Assembly (NCBI GenBank): GCA_963666805.2
Contig: CAXXWR010000006.1
Location: 496,001-560,000 of the forward strand
Length of the DNA: 64,000 nt
Direction of reading: 5' to 3'
Origin: Fusibacter sp963666805
GTDB lineage: Bacteria > Bacillota > Clostridia > Peptostreptococcales > Acidaminobacteraceae
The position numbers and the translations under genes are program-made. Below, one piece after another: positions 36,590 to 45,620 of this stretch. Within the stretch, counting starts at the first letter, position 1. Every line of letters begins with the position of its first letter. The notes beneath the pieces are model-generated. The model was not told where the DNA came from, did no database searches, and saw nothing but the letters and a program-made list of their open reading frames with translations.

Positions 36590-36649
36590 TTATGAGTAAA
36601 TATGAATGATTAATCTTAGAAATTTGATAAAAGTAGAGTCAATATGATA

Positions 36650-36713
36650 AAAAAACACCCTTTTTAGAGGGTGGCGTTCTTGCCACTTGCTTATCTGAAA
36701 AAGGGTGTTTTTT
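36650..36713. terminator. Long bidirectional terminator with nested hairpin
   Basis: 16-bp outer stem AAAAAACACCCTTTTT / AAAAAGGGTGTTTTTT (36650-36665 with 36698-36713) enclosing a second hairpin GTGGC/GCCAC. Confidence 0.8.
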
Positions 36714-36738
36714 TGATAGAGATCAACAAAAAAGTAAT

Positions 36739-36768
36739 AAAGGTGCTGCCTAGGCAACACCTTTTTTT
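36739..36768 (+). terminator. Second tandem terminator
   Basis: AAAGGTG-C-TGCC-TA-GGCA-A-CACCTTT stem followed by a T run (36739-36768), 25 nt after the first terminator. Confidence 0.85.
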
Positions 36769-37098
36769 AGGGGAGATTGACACGGGGGTACGTGTCATGA
36801 GTTTGAGTGTACGACGGGGAATCGTACGGGCTATCATTATCTATATAAAAGTTAGTACGCTTTGTTGGGTAAGGTCTGTATCAACCTTACAAGATATATA
36901 ATAAAGGATAATTGTTAATTAACTATGAAGGGGATGTTAAATAGACAATAACAAAATTTTAAGGAATCGTGAATAAATATGAAATGAGGTGTGAATGAAA
37001 GGCTTAAAAAGGGTGTCATGATACTTAATTGTATGGTAAAATATTGTAAATACCTCTGTTTTATAAGAGGTTTAAAGGGTTAGAAAGGAATATAAAGC

Positions 37099-37356
37099 AT
37101 GAAAGTAACCATTTATACTTGGTCATTTTGTCCTTATTGTATAAAGGCCAAGAAACTTTTAGATCAACTTCATATTGAATATGAGGAGCATGAAATATCA
37201 TCAGATCAATCGGCATTAGATGTTTTAAAGGCAAAGACGGGTCTAGGCTCAGTGCCTCAAATCTTTGTAGATGAGATCTTTATTGGCGGATGTGATGATT
37301 TCTATGATCTCTATGAAAATCATCTAGAAAAGTTCAACACATTGTTTCAGCTGTAA
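37099..37356 (+). CDS. Glutaredoxin
   Basis: 85 residues, full length for a GrxC-type glutaredoxin. The dithiol active site is 'CPYC' (about 12-15), the glutathione-binding 'GSVPQIFVDE' follows at about 53-62, and 'IGGCDDFYDL' ends the fold. It reduces disulfides or mixed glutathione disulfides in the cytoplasm. A GAAAGG ribosome site precedes the start. It is 9 nt upstream of an acetyltransferase gene in the same direction, with two more genes following closely. Confidence 0.92.
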   Translation: MKVTIYTWSFCPYCIKAKKLLDQLHIEYEEHEISSDQSALDVLKAKTGLGSVPQIFVDEIFIGGCDDFYDLYENHLEKFNTLFQL

Positions 37357-37365
37357 GGAGGCATT

Positions 37366-37809
37366 ATGACTTGGGCATTTAAAAGGTTTAGTGAACTTGA
37401 TTTAAAAGAACTCTATGATATTTTAGCCTTAAGAACAGCCATTTTTGTGGTAGAGCAGGCGTGCCCCTACCAAGAATGTGACGGTAAAGATTTTGACAGT
37501 ATTCATGTCATGGGTAGAGATGAAACCGGAAGTCTTGTAGCTTATCTTAGAATATTAGATAAAGGTGTATCCTATGATGAACTGTCAATTGGTCGAGTGG
37601 TTGTTAAACAAGAAGCAAGAGGGAAGGCCTATGGGAAGGCTATTTTATCTCGAGCACTTGATTATATTCGTCAACATGAGGGAGCGTGTCCTGTAAGAAT
37701 ATCAGCCCAAGCTTATTTGATTCAGTTATATCAAGCGTTTGGTTTTGTTGCTGTTTCGGAGGAATATTTAGAAGACGGTATTCCTCATGTAGAAATGTTA
37801 AAAAAATAG
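37366..37809 (+). CDS. ElaA-like GNAT acetyltransferase
   Basis: 147 residues. The ElaA signature 'LRTAIFVVEQACPYQECDGKD' lies near the start, and the acetyl-CoA site 'IGRVVVKQEARGKAYGKAIL' spans about 73-92. These proteins are cytoplasmic N-acetyltransferases of unknown substrate. AAGGAGG precedes the ATG. It is probably cotranscribed with glutaredoxin and the HNH gene. Confidence 0.9.
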   Translation: MTWAFKRFSELDLKELYDILALRTAIFVVEQACPYQECDGKDFDSIHVMGRDETGSLVAYLRILDKGVSYDELSIGRVVVKQEARGKAYGKAILSRALDYIRQHEGACPVRISAQAYLIQLYQAFGFVAVSEEYLEDGIPHVEMLKK

Positions 37810-37825
37810 ATGGGGGCAAAAAATT

Positions 37826-38257
37826 GTGAGAGGGGAAAAGGTTGATAAAAGATATATCTATGAGCGAGATGCAGGAAAGTGCTATCATTGTGGTAAACCC
37901 CTAAAGTATCGGAAGATGACTTTAGACCACTATTATCCAAAGAGTTTTGGGGGAACGAGTGATTATTTTAATCTGGTTACTTCTTGCAGAGCCTGTAATA
38001 AGTTAAAACGCAGTCGGGTTCCATCGGATTGGGAAACGGTGAACATGACCCTTTTTTATACAGCGGTTAAACAGGGTAAAATTTTACCTATTCCACAGGC
38101 ACACATAGAAAAAAATGCTCTTTTTAGAGCAATAGAGTTATTGAATCAAGTCTACCACAATAAAAATAATACAGTATTTGAAGCACCAGGTGAGCGTTTA
38201 TATGTTAAAGATAACAAGATTATCAAAATGATTCGCTTTTTTGATGCTTCTCAATAA
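37826..38257 (+). CDS. HNH endonuclease family protein
   Basis: 143 residues from a GTG. The N-terminal half is an HNH domain: 'CYHCGKPL' (first Cys pair), 'MTLDHYYPKSFGG' (catalytic DH), 'NLVTSCRACNKLK' (second Cys pair). The C-terminal half is unassigned. This size class is common as a stand-alone chromosomal gene in Clostridia and its function is not established. The ribosome site is weak (GGGGGC). Confidence 0.8.
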   Translation: MRGEKVDKRYIYERDAGKCYHCGKPLKYRKMTLDHYYPKSFGGTSDYFNLVTSCRACNKLKRSRVPSDWETVNMTLFYTAVKQGKILPIPQAHIEKNALFRAIELLNQVYHNKNNTVFEAPGERLYVKDNKIIKMIRFFDASQ

Positions 38258-38297
38258 GAGAGAATCAATAGATTCCTCAATGTATGATGGAGGCTTT

Positions 38298-39194
38298 ATG
38301 AAATATGTTAAAGGTATACTTAAAATTATAGGAATATTGTTGATTCCAACTTTATTCCAAGCAGGAGTCAGTTTGCTATATACATTTTTTTCGGCGTTTA
38401 TGGCCAGTATTCATGCATCGGCAACGGGTAATGAATTAGACATGGCTACTCTTGTAGAAAATATTCAAGGTTCAGTGTTGGCTAATTTAGCCTTAATGGT
38501 CATGATTGCCAATCTTATGGTTATTTTCGTTTTCTTATTAGTAGAATTAGCGAATAAGCGCAAATTTACTCAAACGTATCAACTTAAAAAATTTAAGGGA
38601 CAACAAGTACCCTTTGTACTTGCTATTACCGTGTGTGGTTTTATCTTTAGTTTAGCTTTTTCAACTGTTGCTAATCTTGGGAGTAGTGATGTAGACACAA
38701 TGAACAGCTTACAATCATTAGTGACTGGTAATTTTTTCATGAGCTTTTTAAGTGTGGGTATTGTGGCACCAATTGCGGAAGAGTTTATCTTCAGAGGGGC
38801 TATTTTTAGAAATCTTAAGAGACTATCACCTATTAAAGTAGCGATTGTTATTCAAGCTGTGATTTTTTCAGCTTATCATATGAATATTATTCAAGCCGTT
38901 CCAACTTTAATTCTGGGCTTAAATGCAGGATTTGTTCTCTACTATACAGGCAGTATGTGGGCACCGATTATCATTCATATGGGTAATAACTTATTATCAG
39001 TGATCTTGTCTAATACCTTGCCAATGGATTGGGATATTTCAATGCCTGTAGCATGGGTGCTTTTGATTGTAGCACCAATTGCTTTGGTGATTTGCCATCT
39101 CAAATTTAACCGTATTCGTACCATTGAACCCCAACCAATAGTTGCGGGTGAAGTGGCATCGGATCCTATGATGATTGATCAGGATGAAGCTTAA
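38298..39194 (+). CDS. CPBP-family intramembrane metalloprotease
   Basis: About 298 residues from the ATG at 38298, which has GGAGG at 38289-38293. The frame is open upstream to 38241, but that part overlaps the HNH gene and lacks a site. There are about seven TM helices. The CAAX protease/bacteriocin-processing motif is 'IAEEFIFRGAIFRNL' (EExxxR), followed by 'FSAYHMN' and 'HMGNNLL' with the His residues. It would cleave substrates within the membrane; targets unknown. Confidence 0.9.
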   Translation: MKYVKGILKIIGILLIPTLFQAGVSLLYTFFSAFMASIHASATGNELDMATLVENIQGSVLANLALMVMIANLMVIFVFLLVELANKRKFTQTYQLKKFKGQQVPFVLAITVCGFIFSLAFSTVANLGSSDVDTMNSLQSLVTGNFFMSFLSVGIVAPIAEEFIFRGAIFRNLKRLSPIKVAIVIQAVIFSAYHMNIIQAVPTLILGLNAGFVLYYTGSMWAPIIIHMGNNLLSVILSNTLPMDWDISMPVAWVLLIVAPIALVICHLKFNRIRTIEPQPIVAGEVASDPMMIDQDEA

Positions 39195-39273
39195 AATTTT
39201 TTTGATTGATTCTTTAGAATGAGGTATCTATTTTGACTTTATAGACCTCTTTACGAGCTGAATATGATAAAAT

Positions 39274-39316
39274 AAAGCTGACTTATTGAAATCGCTCAAT
39301 AAGTTCAGCTTTTTTT
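39274..39316 (+). terminator. Terminator after the CPBP protease gene
   Basis: Stem AAAGCTGACTTATTGA pairing with TCAATAAGTTCAGCTTT (one bulge; 39274-39289 with 39296-39312), then T's. Confidence 0.88.
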
Positions 39317-39334
39317 ATTAAAGGAAGTGATTGT

Positions 39335-39667
39335 ATGTCACATTATCAAATTGATTTATGGTATTATCAAATGTCTAAAGACACACAGTGTGAGACATGT
39401 AAGATGACAGGAGATGCTTTTCTCGTTCGTGTGAACATCAAACGAAAGTGGTACGCCGTAAAATGGCCTTTTAAGAATGACTACTATTTGATTTGTCGTC
39501 ATTGTGGCAAGCACCAAGTGATGAAAGAAGAGGGCGATGTGATGCCACTTCTTCAAAATCTTCCCTCAAAAGAAGGGGTTAAGAAGCATCGAGATGTGAC
39601 AGTAGCTGATTTAGATGAAAGTATGATTATGACTTATATAGACCAAGATTTATTGACATTCTATTAA
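39335..39667 (+). CDS. Zinc-ribbon-like hypothetical protein
   Basis: 110 residues. Two CxxC pairs, 'CETC' (about 19-22) and 'CRHC' (about 54-57), suggest a zinc ribbon. The remainder has no recognised motif. It is cytoplasmic by appearance (no signal or TM). An AAAGGAAG ribosome site precedes the ATG and a terminator follows, so it is monocistronic. Confidence 0.7.
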   Translation: MSHYQIDLWYYQMSKDTQCETCKMTGDAFLVRVNIKRKWYAVKWPFKNDYYLICRHCGKHQVMKEEGDVMPLLQNLPSKEGVKKHRDVTVADLDESMIMTYIDQDLLTFY

Positions 39668-39694
39668 GTGATTAAGGCAAAAAAATTTTGTAAG

Positions 39695-39730
39695 ACGCTA
39701 AGAAAGAGGAGACGAGACCTTAGCGTTTTT
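39695..39730 (+). terminator. Terminator after the zinc-ribbon gene
   Basis: ACGCTAAG / CTTAGCGT stem (39695-39702 with 39719-39726) followed by TTTTT. Confidence 0.82.
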
Positions 39731-39806
39731 AATGCTGTATGGGTAACTTAAAAAATGAGATAATTGAGAAGATAGAAAGAGAGAATTAATAAAGGTGAAA
39801 GTTTTT

Positions 39807-41240
39807 TTGAAGAAGATTGAAAACGCTGACTTTAACAAAAAAAAGGGAAAAGGAGCGGGTCTCCTTTTTTTGAGTTTTATGATGTGCTTGATGCTGTGGG
39901 GGTGTGGACAGGCTTATGACAGCCCGCGTTTAGGGGCGGAAAACCTTGATACGGCAGCCCCTGTGGATGAAGCGATGCCTTCTGATGAGACACATGATAA
40001 GCCAGAGATGCTCGTTTCTGAAGTGGATTATCCGGTGATAGAAATGGTGTCAGATACCCATATCCTTGCACCAAGTCTTCATGAAGACAATGAGACCTTT
40101 CGACGTTTTTGTGAAAGTGGTGATGGCAAATTGGTTCAGTATTCAGATGTCATCTTTAATGCTTTTATTGAAGATGTTAAGGCAGCAGGTGCCCAGTATA
40201 TTATGATTAGTGGCGATTTGACAACTAATGGTGAGAAAGCCTCCCATCAATGGATTGCAGACCAGTTGACTGCGCTTTACCATGAAACAGGTATTAAGGC
40301 CTTGGTCGTGCCGGGCAATCATGATATTAATAATCCTTATGCCCTGTCTTTTTTAGAGGGTAAAAGACAGTATGTGGATACGGTGTCGCCTGAGGATTTT
40401 AGGACGATTTATGAGAACTGTGGTTATGATATGGCAGTCTCTAAAGATTCTCATTCTTTGAGTTATTTGGCTAAGTTATCGGATAAAGTTTATGCACTGA
40501 TGCTGGATTCATGTATTTATGATACCAATGAAGACTTAGGATATCCGGTGACTGGTGGGAAATTGAGTCAATCCACTCTTAATTGGATTGAAAGTCTACA
40601 GTTTGTGATTCCAGAGGGGGCTAAGATTTTTTCGGTGTCACATCATAATTTGCTGACCCATGCAGAGATGCTTTCTAATGGGTATACCCTTTACAATGAT
40701 GAGGCGGCACGGGAAAGTCTGAATCAATTGGGGATAAGTCTCAATTTTTCTGGACATATCCACACCCAAGATGTGAAAGTGTCACAAGTGGATGATTTTG
40801 CAGATGTGGTGACAGGATGTTTGACTCAGCATCCGCAGGATTATGCAGAGATTGTTACCAGTGAAGAAGGGCTTCAATATAAGGTTCACCCTGTGACGGT
40901 TAAAAACTATGCCCAAAAACAGGGCTTAAGTGATGACTTTTTATTGGATTTTGATCAGGCAGCGTCACAACTTTTTTATGATCAATCGTATAAAATGGTG
41001 TCTTTAGAGGATTTGATGGCTCTCGGTTTTACTAAGGAAGAAGCAGAAGAGATGGCAGATGTAGTGGCAAGACTGAATGGGGCTTATTTTGCTGGTCAAG
41101 AAGTTTCGATTAAAGAGGATATTTTAAATTCCAAAGGTTATGCCTTGTGGCAAGAAGCGGATGTGCCTTTTATGAAACCCTATATCGAAGAAATGATGAA
41201 AGATACGACGCCGGGCGATCACTTTGAGTGGGCTTGGTAA
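39807..41240 (+). CDS. Lipoprotein metallophosphoesterase
   Basis: About 477 residues. A TTG at 39807 sits 8 nt after AAAGGTGA (39791-39798). The in-frame GTG at 39795 lies inside that site, so TTG is preferred. The signal peptide ends in the lipobox LWGC. Metallophosphoesterase motifs follow in order: 'SDTH', 'ISGDLTTNG', 'VPGNHD', 'SVSHHNLL' and 'SGHIHTQD', giving a two-metal site outside the membrane. The C-terminal ~130 residues are unassigned. Likely an anchored phosphohydrolase scavenging phosphate esters or nucleotides (inference). Confidence 0.88.
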   Translation: MKKIENADFNKKKGKGAGLLFLSFMMCLMLWGCGQAYDSPRLGAENLDTAAPVDEAMPSDETHDKPEMLVSEVDYPVIEMVSDTHILAPSLHEDNETFRRFCESGDGKLVQYSDVIFNAFIEDVKAAGAQYIMISGDLTTNGEKASHQWIADQLTALYHETGIKALVVPGNHDINNPYALSFLEGKRQYVDTVSPEDFRTIYENCGYDMAVSKDSHSLSYLAKLSDKVYALMLDSCIYDTNEDLGYPVTGGKLSQSTLNWIESLQFVIPEGAKIFSVSHHNLLTHAEMLSNGYTLYNDEAARESLNQLGISLNFSGHIHTQDVKVSQVDDFADVVTGCLTQHPQDYAEIVTSEEGLQYKVHPVTVKNYAQKQGLSDDFLLDFDQAASQLFYDQSYKMVSLEDLMALGFTKEEAEEMADVVARLNGAYFAGQEVSIKEDILNSKGYALWQEADVPFMKPYIEEMMKDTTPGDHFEWAW

Positions 41241-41374
41241 AAGATAAAGTTATGATAGGGAATGATAAGGATACGATAAACTGTAGACCTTATAGTCTAA
41301 TTTATGAGCTTGGTATCTTGAATGGCATAGATAGATTAGAAGGTTTAGACTTTCACTTTTAAAGGAGATTGATT

Positions 41375-41854
41375 TTGAAGATTACACTTGTGACGGTTGG
41401 GAAAATTAAAGAGAAGTTTTATGAGCAGGCGATTAAGGAATATGCTAAACGACTGAGCAAGTACTGTCAGCTCAATATAATAGAGGTGTCTGATGAAAAG
41501 GCACCTGAAAAACTCAGTGACAAGGAGGCGGAGCAGGTTAAGGACAAGGAAGGCGAACGGATTTTGTCTAAGATTAAGGACGGTCAGTATGTGATTACGC
41601 TTGAGATTAAGGGCAAACAAATGACGTCAGAGGAATTGTCTGATAAGATGGCTGATTTAGGACTGACGGGCAAATCTGATGTGGTCTTTGTGATTGGCGG
41701 TTCTTTGGGACTGTCACAGGCTGTGATGAAGCGGTCGAATGAAGGGCTTTCTTTTTCTAAGATGACTTTTCCCCACCAGTTAATGCGGGTGGTTTTGCTA
41801 GAGCAGATTTATCGTGGGTTTCGGATTATGAAGGGGGAACCTTACCATAAATAA
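41375..41854 (+). CDS. rlmH: 23S rRNA (pseudouridine1915-N3)-methyltransferase RlmH
   Basis: 159 residues from the TTG at 41375, 6 nt after AAAGGAGA. A TTG at 41369 is too close to that site. The SPOUT methyltransferase has 'FVIGGSLGLS' and the knot region 'SKMTFPHQLMRVVLLEQIYR', ending 'GEPYHK'. It methylates pseudouridine 1915 of 23S rRNA. Its last codons form the first copy of a 19-nt repeat found again at 51784, 55953 and, diverged, at 55270 and 56975. The same end of rlmH is the insertion site of SCC elements in staphylococci. Confidence 0.95.
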   Translation: MKITLVTVGKIKEKFYEQAIKEYAKRLSKYCQLNIIEVSDEKAPEKLSDKEAEQVKDKEGERILSKIKDGQYVITLEIKGKQMTSEELSDKMADLGLTGKSDVVFVIGGSLGLSQAVMKRSNEGLSFSKMTFPHQLMRVVLLEQIYRGFRIMKGEPYHK

Positions 41855-41855
41855 C
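41837..41855 (+). repeat. att-like repeat copy A (3' end of rlmH)
   Basis: GAACCTTACCATAAATAAC. It covers the codons for E-P-Y-H-K-stop of rlmH plus one base. It equals copy B with 2 mismatches and copy C with 2 mismatches in 19. In Staphylococcus the SCC attachment core covers the same codons (E-A-Y-H-K-stop). Confidence 0.75.
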
Positions 41856-41868
41856 CCCAAAACATATT

Positions 41869-41952
41869 ATGGACGAAATTTTTACTAAGAAGACTGAATT
41901 TGTGATGAGTTTTGGTGAGGACAAGGGTATTGATATTAGACAAATTTTATAA
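41869..41952 (+). other. Possible 27-codon ORF or gene remnant behind rlmH
   Basis: ATG at 41869 to TAA at 41952, starting MDEIFTKKTEF and ending GIDIRQIL. There is no ribosome site. It is the first sequence inside the island and could be a fragment of a longer lost gene. No family recognised. Confidence 0.25.
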
Positions 41953-41970
41953 AACAGTTTAACTATTTTA

Positions 41971-42004
41971 AGAGACCATCAAAATTAGAGGTGGTCTCTT
42001 TTTA
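41971..42004 (+). terminator. Terminator downstream of rlmH
   Basis: AGAGACCA / TGGTCTCT stem (41971-41978 with 41992-41999) followed by TTTTT. Confidence 0.8.
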
Positions 42005-42061
42005 TGAGGAAATAATATATAAAATTAATTGACCAATGGTAATACTTAATCTAAAATAATA

Positions 42062-42077
42062 TTAACAACGTTGTTAA
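42062..42077. promoter_or_regulatory. 16-bp perfect palindrome upstream of the restriction-modification operon
   Basis: TTAACAACGTTGTTAA, about 26 nt upstream of the DUF1413 start. Position and symmetry fit an operator for control of the following operon. Confidence 0.55.
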
Positions 42078-42102
42078 CAAAGATGTGAAAGGTAGGGTTG
42101 CC

Positions 42103-42336
42103 ATGGACGTTAATGAGCTTTTGGATTATGCTGTTGAAGAAATGAAAAAAATCAATGGTGAAGAGGTATTTTTAGTAAAAGATTTGTTCAAAGGATATGA
42201 GTGGAATCGAATACCACGTAAAGATAGACTATTATTGGGAACTTTATTTCTTAATTATGTAAATAAATTGAATGGTTTAATATCACCTATTGAAAAGACA
42301 TCATCTGGTCAACAAAGATATAAAAGAATTAAATAA
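42103..42336 (+). CDS. DUF1413-like small protein at the head of the type I RM operon
   Basis: 77 residues from the ATG at 42103, with AAAGG at 42088-42092. A GTG at 42085 is in frame but badly placed. The core 'FLVKDLFKGYEWNRIPRKDRLLLGTLFLNYV' pattern resembles DUF1413, a small single-domain family found beside restriction and phage genes. It is 20 nt upstream of hsdR in the same direction and follows a palindrome. A regulatory role in the operon is possible (inference). Confidence 0.6.
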   Translation: MDVNELLDYAVEEMKKINGEEVFLVKDLFKGYEWNRIPRKDRLLLGTLFLNYVNKLNGLISPIEKTSSGQQRYKRIK

Positions 42337-42356
42337 AAATAGCAAGGAGAAGTGAT

Positions 42357-45300
42357 ATGAAATCTAATTTTGAATTTTTAAAAGATACTTTCCCCGTACT
42401 ATCCAATTTGGGGGAAACAGCTGAAAATTATCTTTATTCTGATACAAATTCATGCCTTATTAAGTTAGGTTTATTTGGCGAAACTATTGTTAAAATTATA
42501 TTTCAACTAGACGGGTTAGAAGCGCCTAAAATTGACAATACACATGCAAACCGTATTAAAATCTTAAAAAAAGAGGGACTGATATCTCGTGAAATAGATG
42601 GCATTTTATATTCTCTTAGAACAACTAGAAATAAAGCGGTACATAATAATTATGCTTCATTTGAAGACTGCAAGATTTTAATTGAAATGGCATATAATCT
42701 CGGAACATGGTTTATGCAAACTTATGGGGATTGGGATTATGAAGCTGTTGACTATGTATTACCTAATGACAGTAGCAACCAAACGGACTATGAGCAGTTA
42801 TTAAAAGATAGAGAAGCTGAAATAGAGAAGCTAACAGAACAATTAAAAAGCATTAAACCGATATCAACCATTACTAAAACAGAACGTGTTAAGAGGTCAA
42901 ATATTGTATCTGATATGATGAAATTATCAGAGAATGAAACAAGGTATTTGATAGATGACCAATTAAGAAAAGTGGGATGGGAAGTTGATTCTGTTAATTT
43001 GAGATATTCAAAAGGCACTCGACCTGAAAAGGGGAAGAATATTGCAATATCAGAATGGCCAACAGATTCAAAAGTTGGTAACTATGGTAAAGCAGATTAT
43101 GCTTTATTTATTGGGTTGAAATTAGTAGGTATTATTGAAGCAAAACGTATGATCGTTGATATACCTTCAGTTATTGATTATCAATGCAAGGATTATGCGA
43201 GGCTCATTAAAAGTGAACATAATGAATATGTGATCAGTCAGTGGAATGACTATAAAGTTCCATTACTTTTTGCAACTAATGGAAGAAAATATTTAAAGCA
43301 ATTTGAGCAGAAATCGGGTATTTGGTTTCATGATGTAAGAGAATCTTCAAATATTCCCAAACCACAACAAGGGTGGATGAGTCCTGACGGAATACTAGAG
43401 TTATTAGATAAAGATATTAACCAAGCAAATAAGTCACTTAAAGAAATGAGTTATGATTTATTGACAGATTCTGATGGATTAAATCTAAGAGACTATCAAA
43501 TTAAAGCGATTGAAAAAGCAGAGGAAGCAGTTATAGAAGGTAAAGAAACAGTTTTACTATCAATGGCTACTGGTACTGGGAAAACAAGAACAGTACTAGG
43601 AATGATTTATCGTTTCTTAAAAACAAGTAGATTTAAAAGGATTTTATTTTTAGTAGATAGATCCGCATTGGGTGAACAGGCTCAGGACGTGTTTAAAGAA
43701 GTGAAGCTTGAAGAACTAATGACACTTGATGAGATATATGATATTAAGAATTTGGAAGATAGGGTATTTGATAGAGAAACTAAGATTCAGATTGCAACCG
43801 TCCAAAGTATGGTGAAAAGAATCTTATACAATGAAGATGATACAATGCCGGCTATTTCAGATTATGATTTAATAGTTGTTGATGAGGCTCATAGAGGATA
43901 TACCCTTGATAAAGAATTAGATGAAAACGAAGTTTTATATCGTAATCAAGATGATTTTATGAGTAAATATCGAGCAGTAATAGAATATTTCGATGCTGTT
44001 AAAATTGCACTTACAGCAACGCCAGCACTTCATACGAGTGAAATTTTTGGAAAGCCAGTATTTAATTATACCTACCGTGAAGCTGTTATTGAAGGATATT
44101 TAACAGATCACGATGTTCCTCACACTTATACGACAGAACTTAGTGAAAATGGTATCGTTTATGAGAAAGGTGAAACAGTAGCGATATATGACCCAATTAC
44201 AGGAGAAATACTAAATAGTGATGAACTTGAAGATGAACTCAGATTTGATATTGATAAATTTAATAGACAAGTTATAACAAAATCATTTAACGAAACGGTA
44301 CTTAAAGCTATAGCTGAGGAACTTGACCCAGAAGGCGAAGGGAAAACTTTGATATATGCTGTTGATGATACGCATGCGGATATGATTGTCGATATTTTGA
44401 AAAACATCTACGAACCTATGGGTGTTGACAATGAAGCGATTATGAAGATAACAGGTAGCGTGGGTGGTGGCAATAAGAAAAAAATATTGGAAGCTATTAA
44501 GAGATTTAAAAATGAAAAATATCCTAATATCGTTGTTACAGTTGACCTTTTAACAACTGGGATTGATGTTCCTGAAATTACATCTTTGGTATTTATGAGA
44601 AGAGTAAAATCGAGGATATTATTTGAACAGATGATGGGACGTGCTACAAGATTGTGTCCCAAAATCAATAAAACGCACTTTGAAATTCACGACCCTGTTC
44701 AAGTATACGAATCATTACAAGCAGTTAGTACTATGAAGCCTGTAGTGGCAAATCCTAAAACAACTTTTGAAGATTTAATTGATGGTTTGAAAGTTTTAGA
44801 TTCAGAAGACCATATTGAAAATCAGATTGATTTAATCATTGCAAAGATGCAAAGAAAAAAGAGAAAACTTACAGAAAAGGGCATGGAACACTTTAAATCA
44901 AAATCAGGAGGTTTAGACCCGACACAATTCATTGAAAATGTAAAAATGATGGCACCTAATCAAGGGAAAAAGCATATCCTCGATAATGTAAAGTTATTTG
45001 AAATACTTAATACAAACACAAAAGATGCAAGAAAAGCAGTCGTGATATCAGATAAAGAAGATACTTTAATTAGTCATGGAAGAGGGTATGGAGAAGGCAA
45101 TAAGAAACCTGAAGACTATTTGGAAGAATTTAAACATTTTATAACAGAAAACATTAATGAGATTGCAGCTTTAAATATTGTGTGCACAAGACCTAAAGAA
45201 CTTACAAGAGAGAGTCTTAAAAGTTTGAAACTTGAGCTAGACAGACATAATTTTACAGAACAAAGACTTAATACTGCAATAGCGGAACTTAAAAATCAAG

Positions 45301-45620
45301 AGATAGCAGCTGATATTATAAGTTTAATTCGTCAACAGGCACTGGGATCAGCATTATTGAGCCATGAAGAACGCATACACGTTGCAATAGAAAGATTAAA
45401 ACAGAATCATAATTTTAGCAAAATGGAAGTTGGTTGGCTAGAAAAAATTGAAAAGTATTTAATAAATGAAAGCGTGATTACAGTATCAGCATTTGATCAA
45501 GCTCTGTTTAAAAAACAGGGTGGCTATACTAGGATAAATAAAATATTTAAAGAAAAACTAGATGAAGTCATTGATGAGCTTAATGAGTATCTCTATGACG
45601 ATGGAGGCAGTGTAGCATAA
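42357..45620 (+). CDS. hsdR: Type I restriction enzyme R subunit
   Basis: 1087 residues. An N-terminal DUF4145-like domain (about 10-115) is followed by a coiled segment. The nuclease domain carries D in 'GKADYALFIG' and ExK in 'GIIEAKR' (about 246-264). The SF2 translocase has Walker A 'MATGTGKTR' (about 402) and DEAH 'VVDEAHRG' (about 507), plus 'TTGIDVP' and 'QMMGRATRL' as later motifs. A C-terminal HsdM-binding region completes it. It translocates and cuts unmodified DNA in complex with HsdM and HsdS. The stop overlaps hsdM by one base. Confidence 0.93.
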   Translation: MKSNFEFLKDTFPVLSNLGETAENYLYSDTNSCLIKLGLFGETIVKIIFQLDGLEAPKIDNTHANRIKILKKEGLISREIDGILYSLRTTRNKAVHNNYASFEDCKILIEMAYNLGTWFMQTYGDWDYEAVDYVLPNDSSNQTDYEQLLKDREAEIEKLTEQLKSIKPISTITKTERVKRSNIVSDMMKLSENETRYLIDDQLRKVGWEVDSVNLRYSKGTRPEKGKNIAISEWPTDSKVGNYGKADYALFIGLKLVGIIEAKRMIVDIPSVIDYQCKDYARLIKSEHNEYVISQWNDYKVPLLFATNGRKYLKQFEQKSGIWFHDVRESSNIPKPQQGWMSPDGILELLDKDINQANKSLKEMSYDLLTDSDGLNLRDYQIKAIEKAEEAVIEGKETVLLSMATGTGKTRTVLGMIYRFLKTSRFKRILFLVDRSALGEQAQDVFKEVKLEELMTLDEIYDIKNLEDRVFDRETKIQIATVQSMVKRILYNEDDTMPAISDYDLIVVDEAHRGYTLDKELDENEVLYRNQDDFMSKYRAVIEYFDAVKIALTATPALHTSEIFGKPVFNYTYREAVIEGYLTDHDVPHTYTTELSENGIVYEKGETVAIYDPITGEILNSDELEDELRFDIDKFNRQVITKSFNETVLKAIAEELDPEGEGKTLIYAVDDTHADMIVDILKNIYEPMGVDNEAIMKITGSVGGGNKKKILEAIKRFKNEKYPNIVVTVDLLTTGIDVPEITSLVFMRRVKSRILFEQMMGRATRLCPKINKTHFEIHDPVQVYESLQAVSTMKPVVANPKTTFEDLIDGLKVLDSEDHIENQIDLIIAKMQRKKRKLTEKGMEHFKSKSGGLDPTQFIENVKMMAPNQGKKHILDNVKLFEILNTNTKDARKAVVISDKEDTLISHGRGYGEGNKKPEDYLEEFKHFITENINEIAALNIVCTRPKELTRESLKSLKLELDRHNFTEQRLNTAIAELKNQEIAADIISLIRQQALGSALLSHEERIHVAIERLKQNHNFSKMEVGWLEKIEKYLINESVITVSAFDQALFKKQGGYTRINKIFKEKLDEVIDELNEYLYDDGGSVA

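Larger units (their letters stand above)
36590..37098. other. Non-coding interval rich in hairpins
   Basis: 509 bp without a convincing gene. It holds two terminators (annotated separately), then three small hairpins: GACACG/CGTGTC (36779-36796), GTACGA/TCGTAC (36809-36827) and GTAAGGT/ACCTTAC (36869-36890). The first two have G-rich loops (GGGGTA, CGGGGAA). A palindrome GTTAATTAAC lies at 36914-36923 and an ACCTC/GAGGT hairpin near 37052-37071, just before the glutaredoxin gene. No known riboswitch was recognised. Confidence 0.5.

Noticed and set aside
36671..36901. 76-codon ORF on the plus strand
   Set aside because: It runs through two terminators and several hairpins, has no ribosome site and no recognisable protein features.
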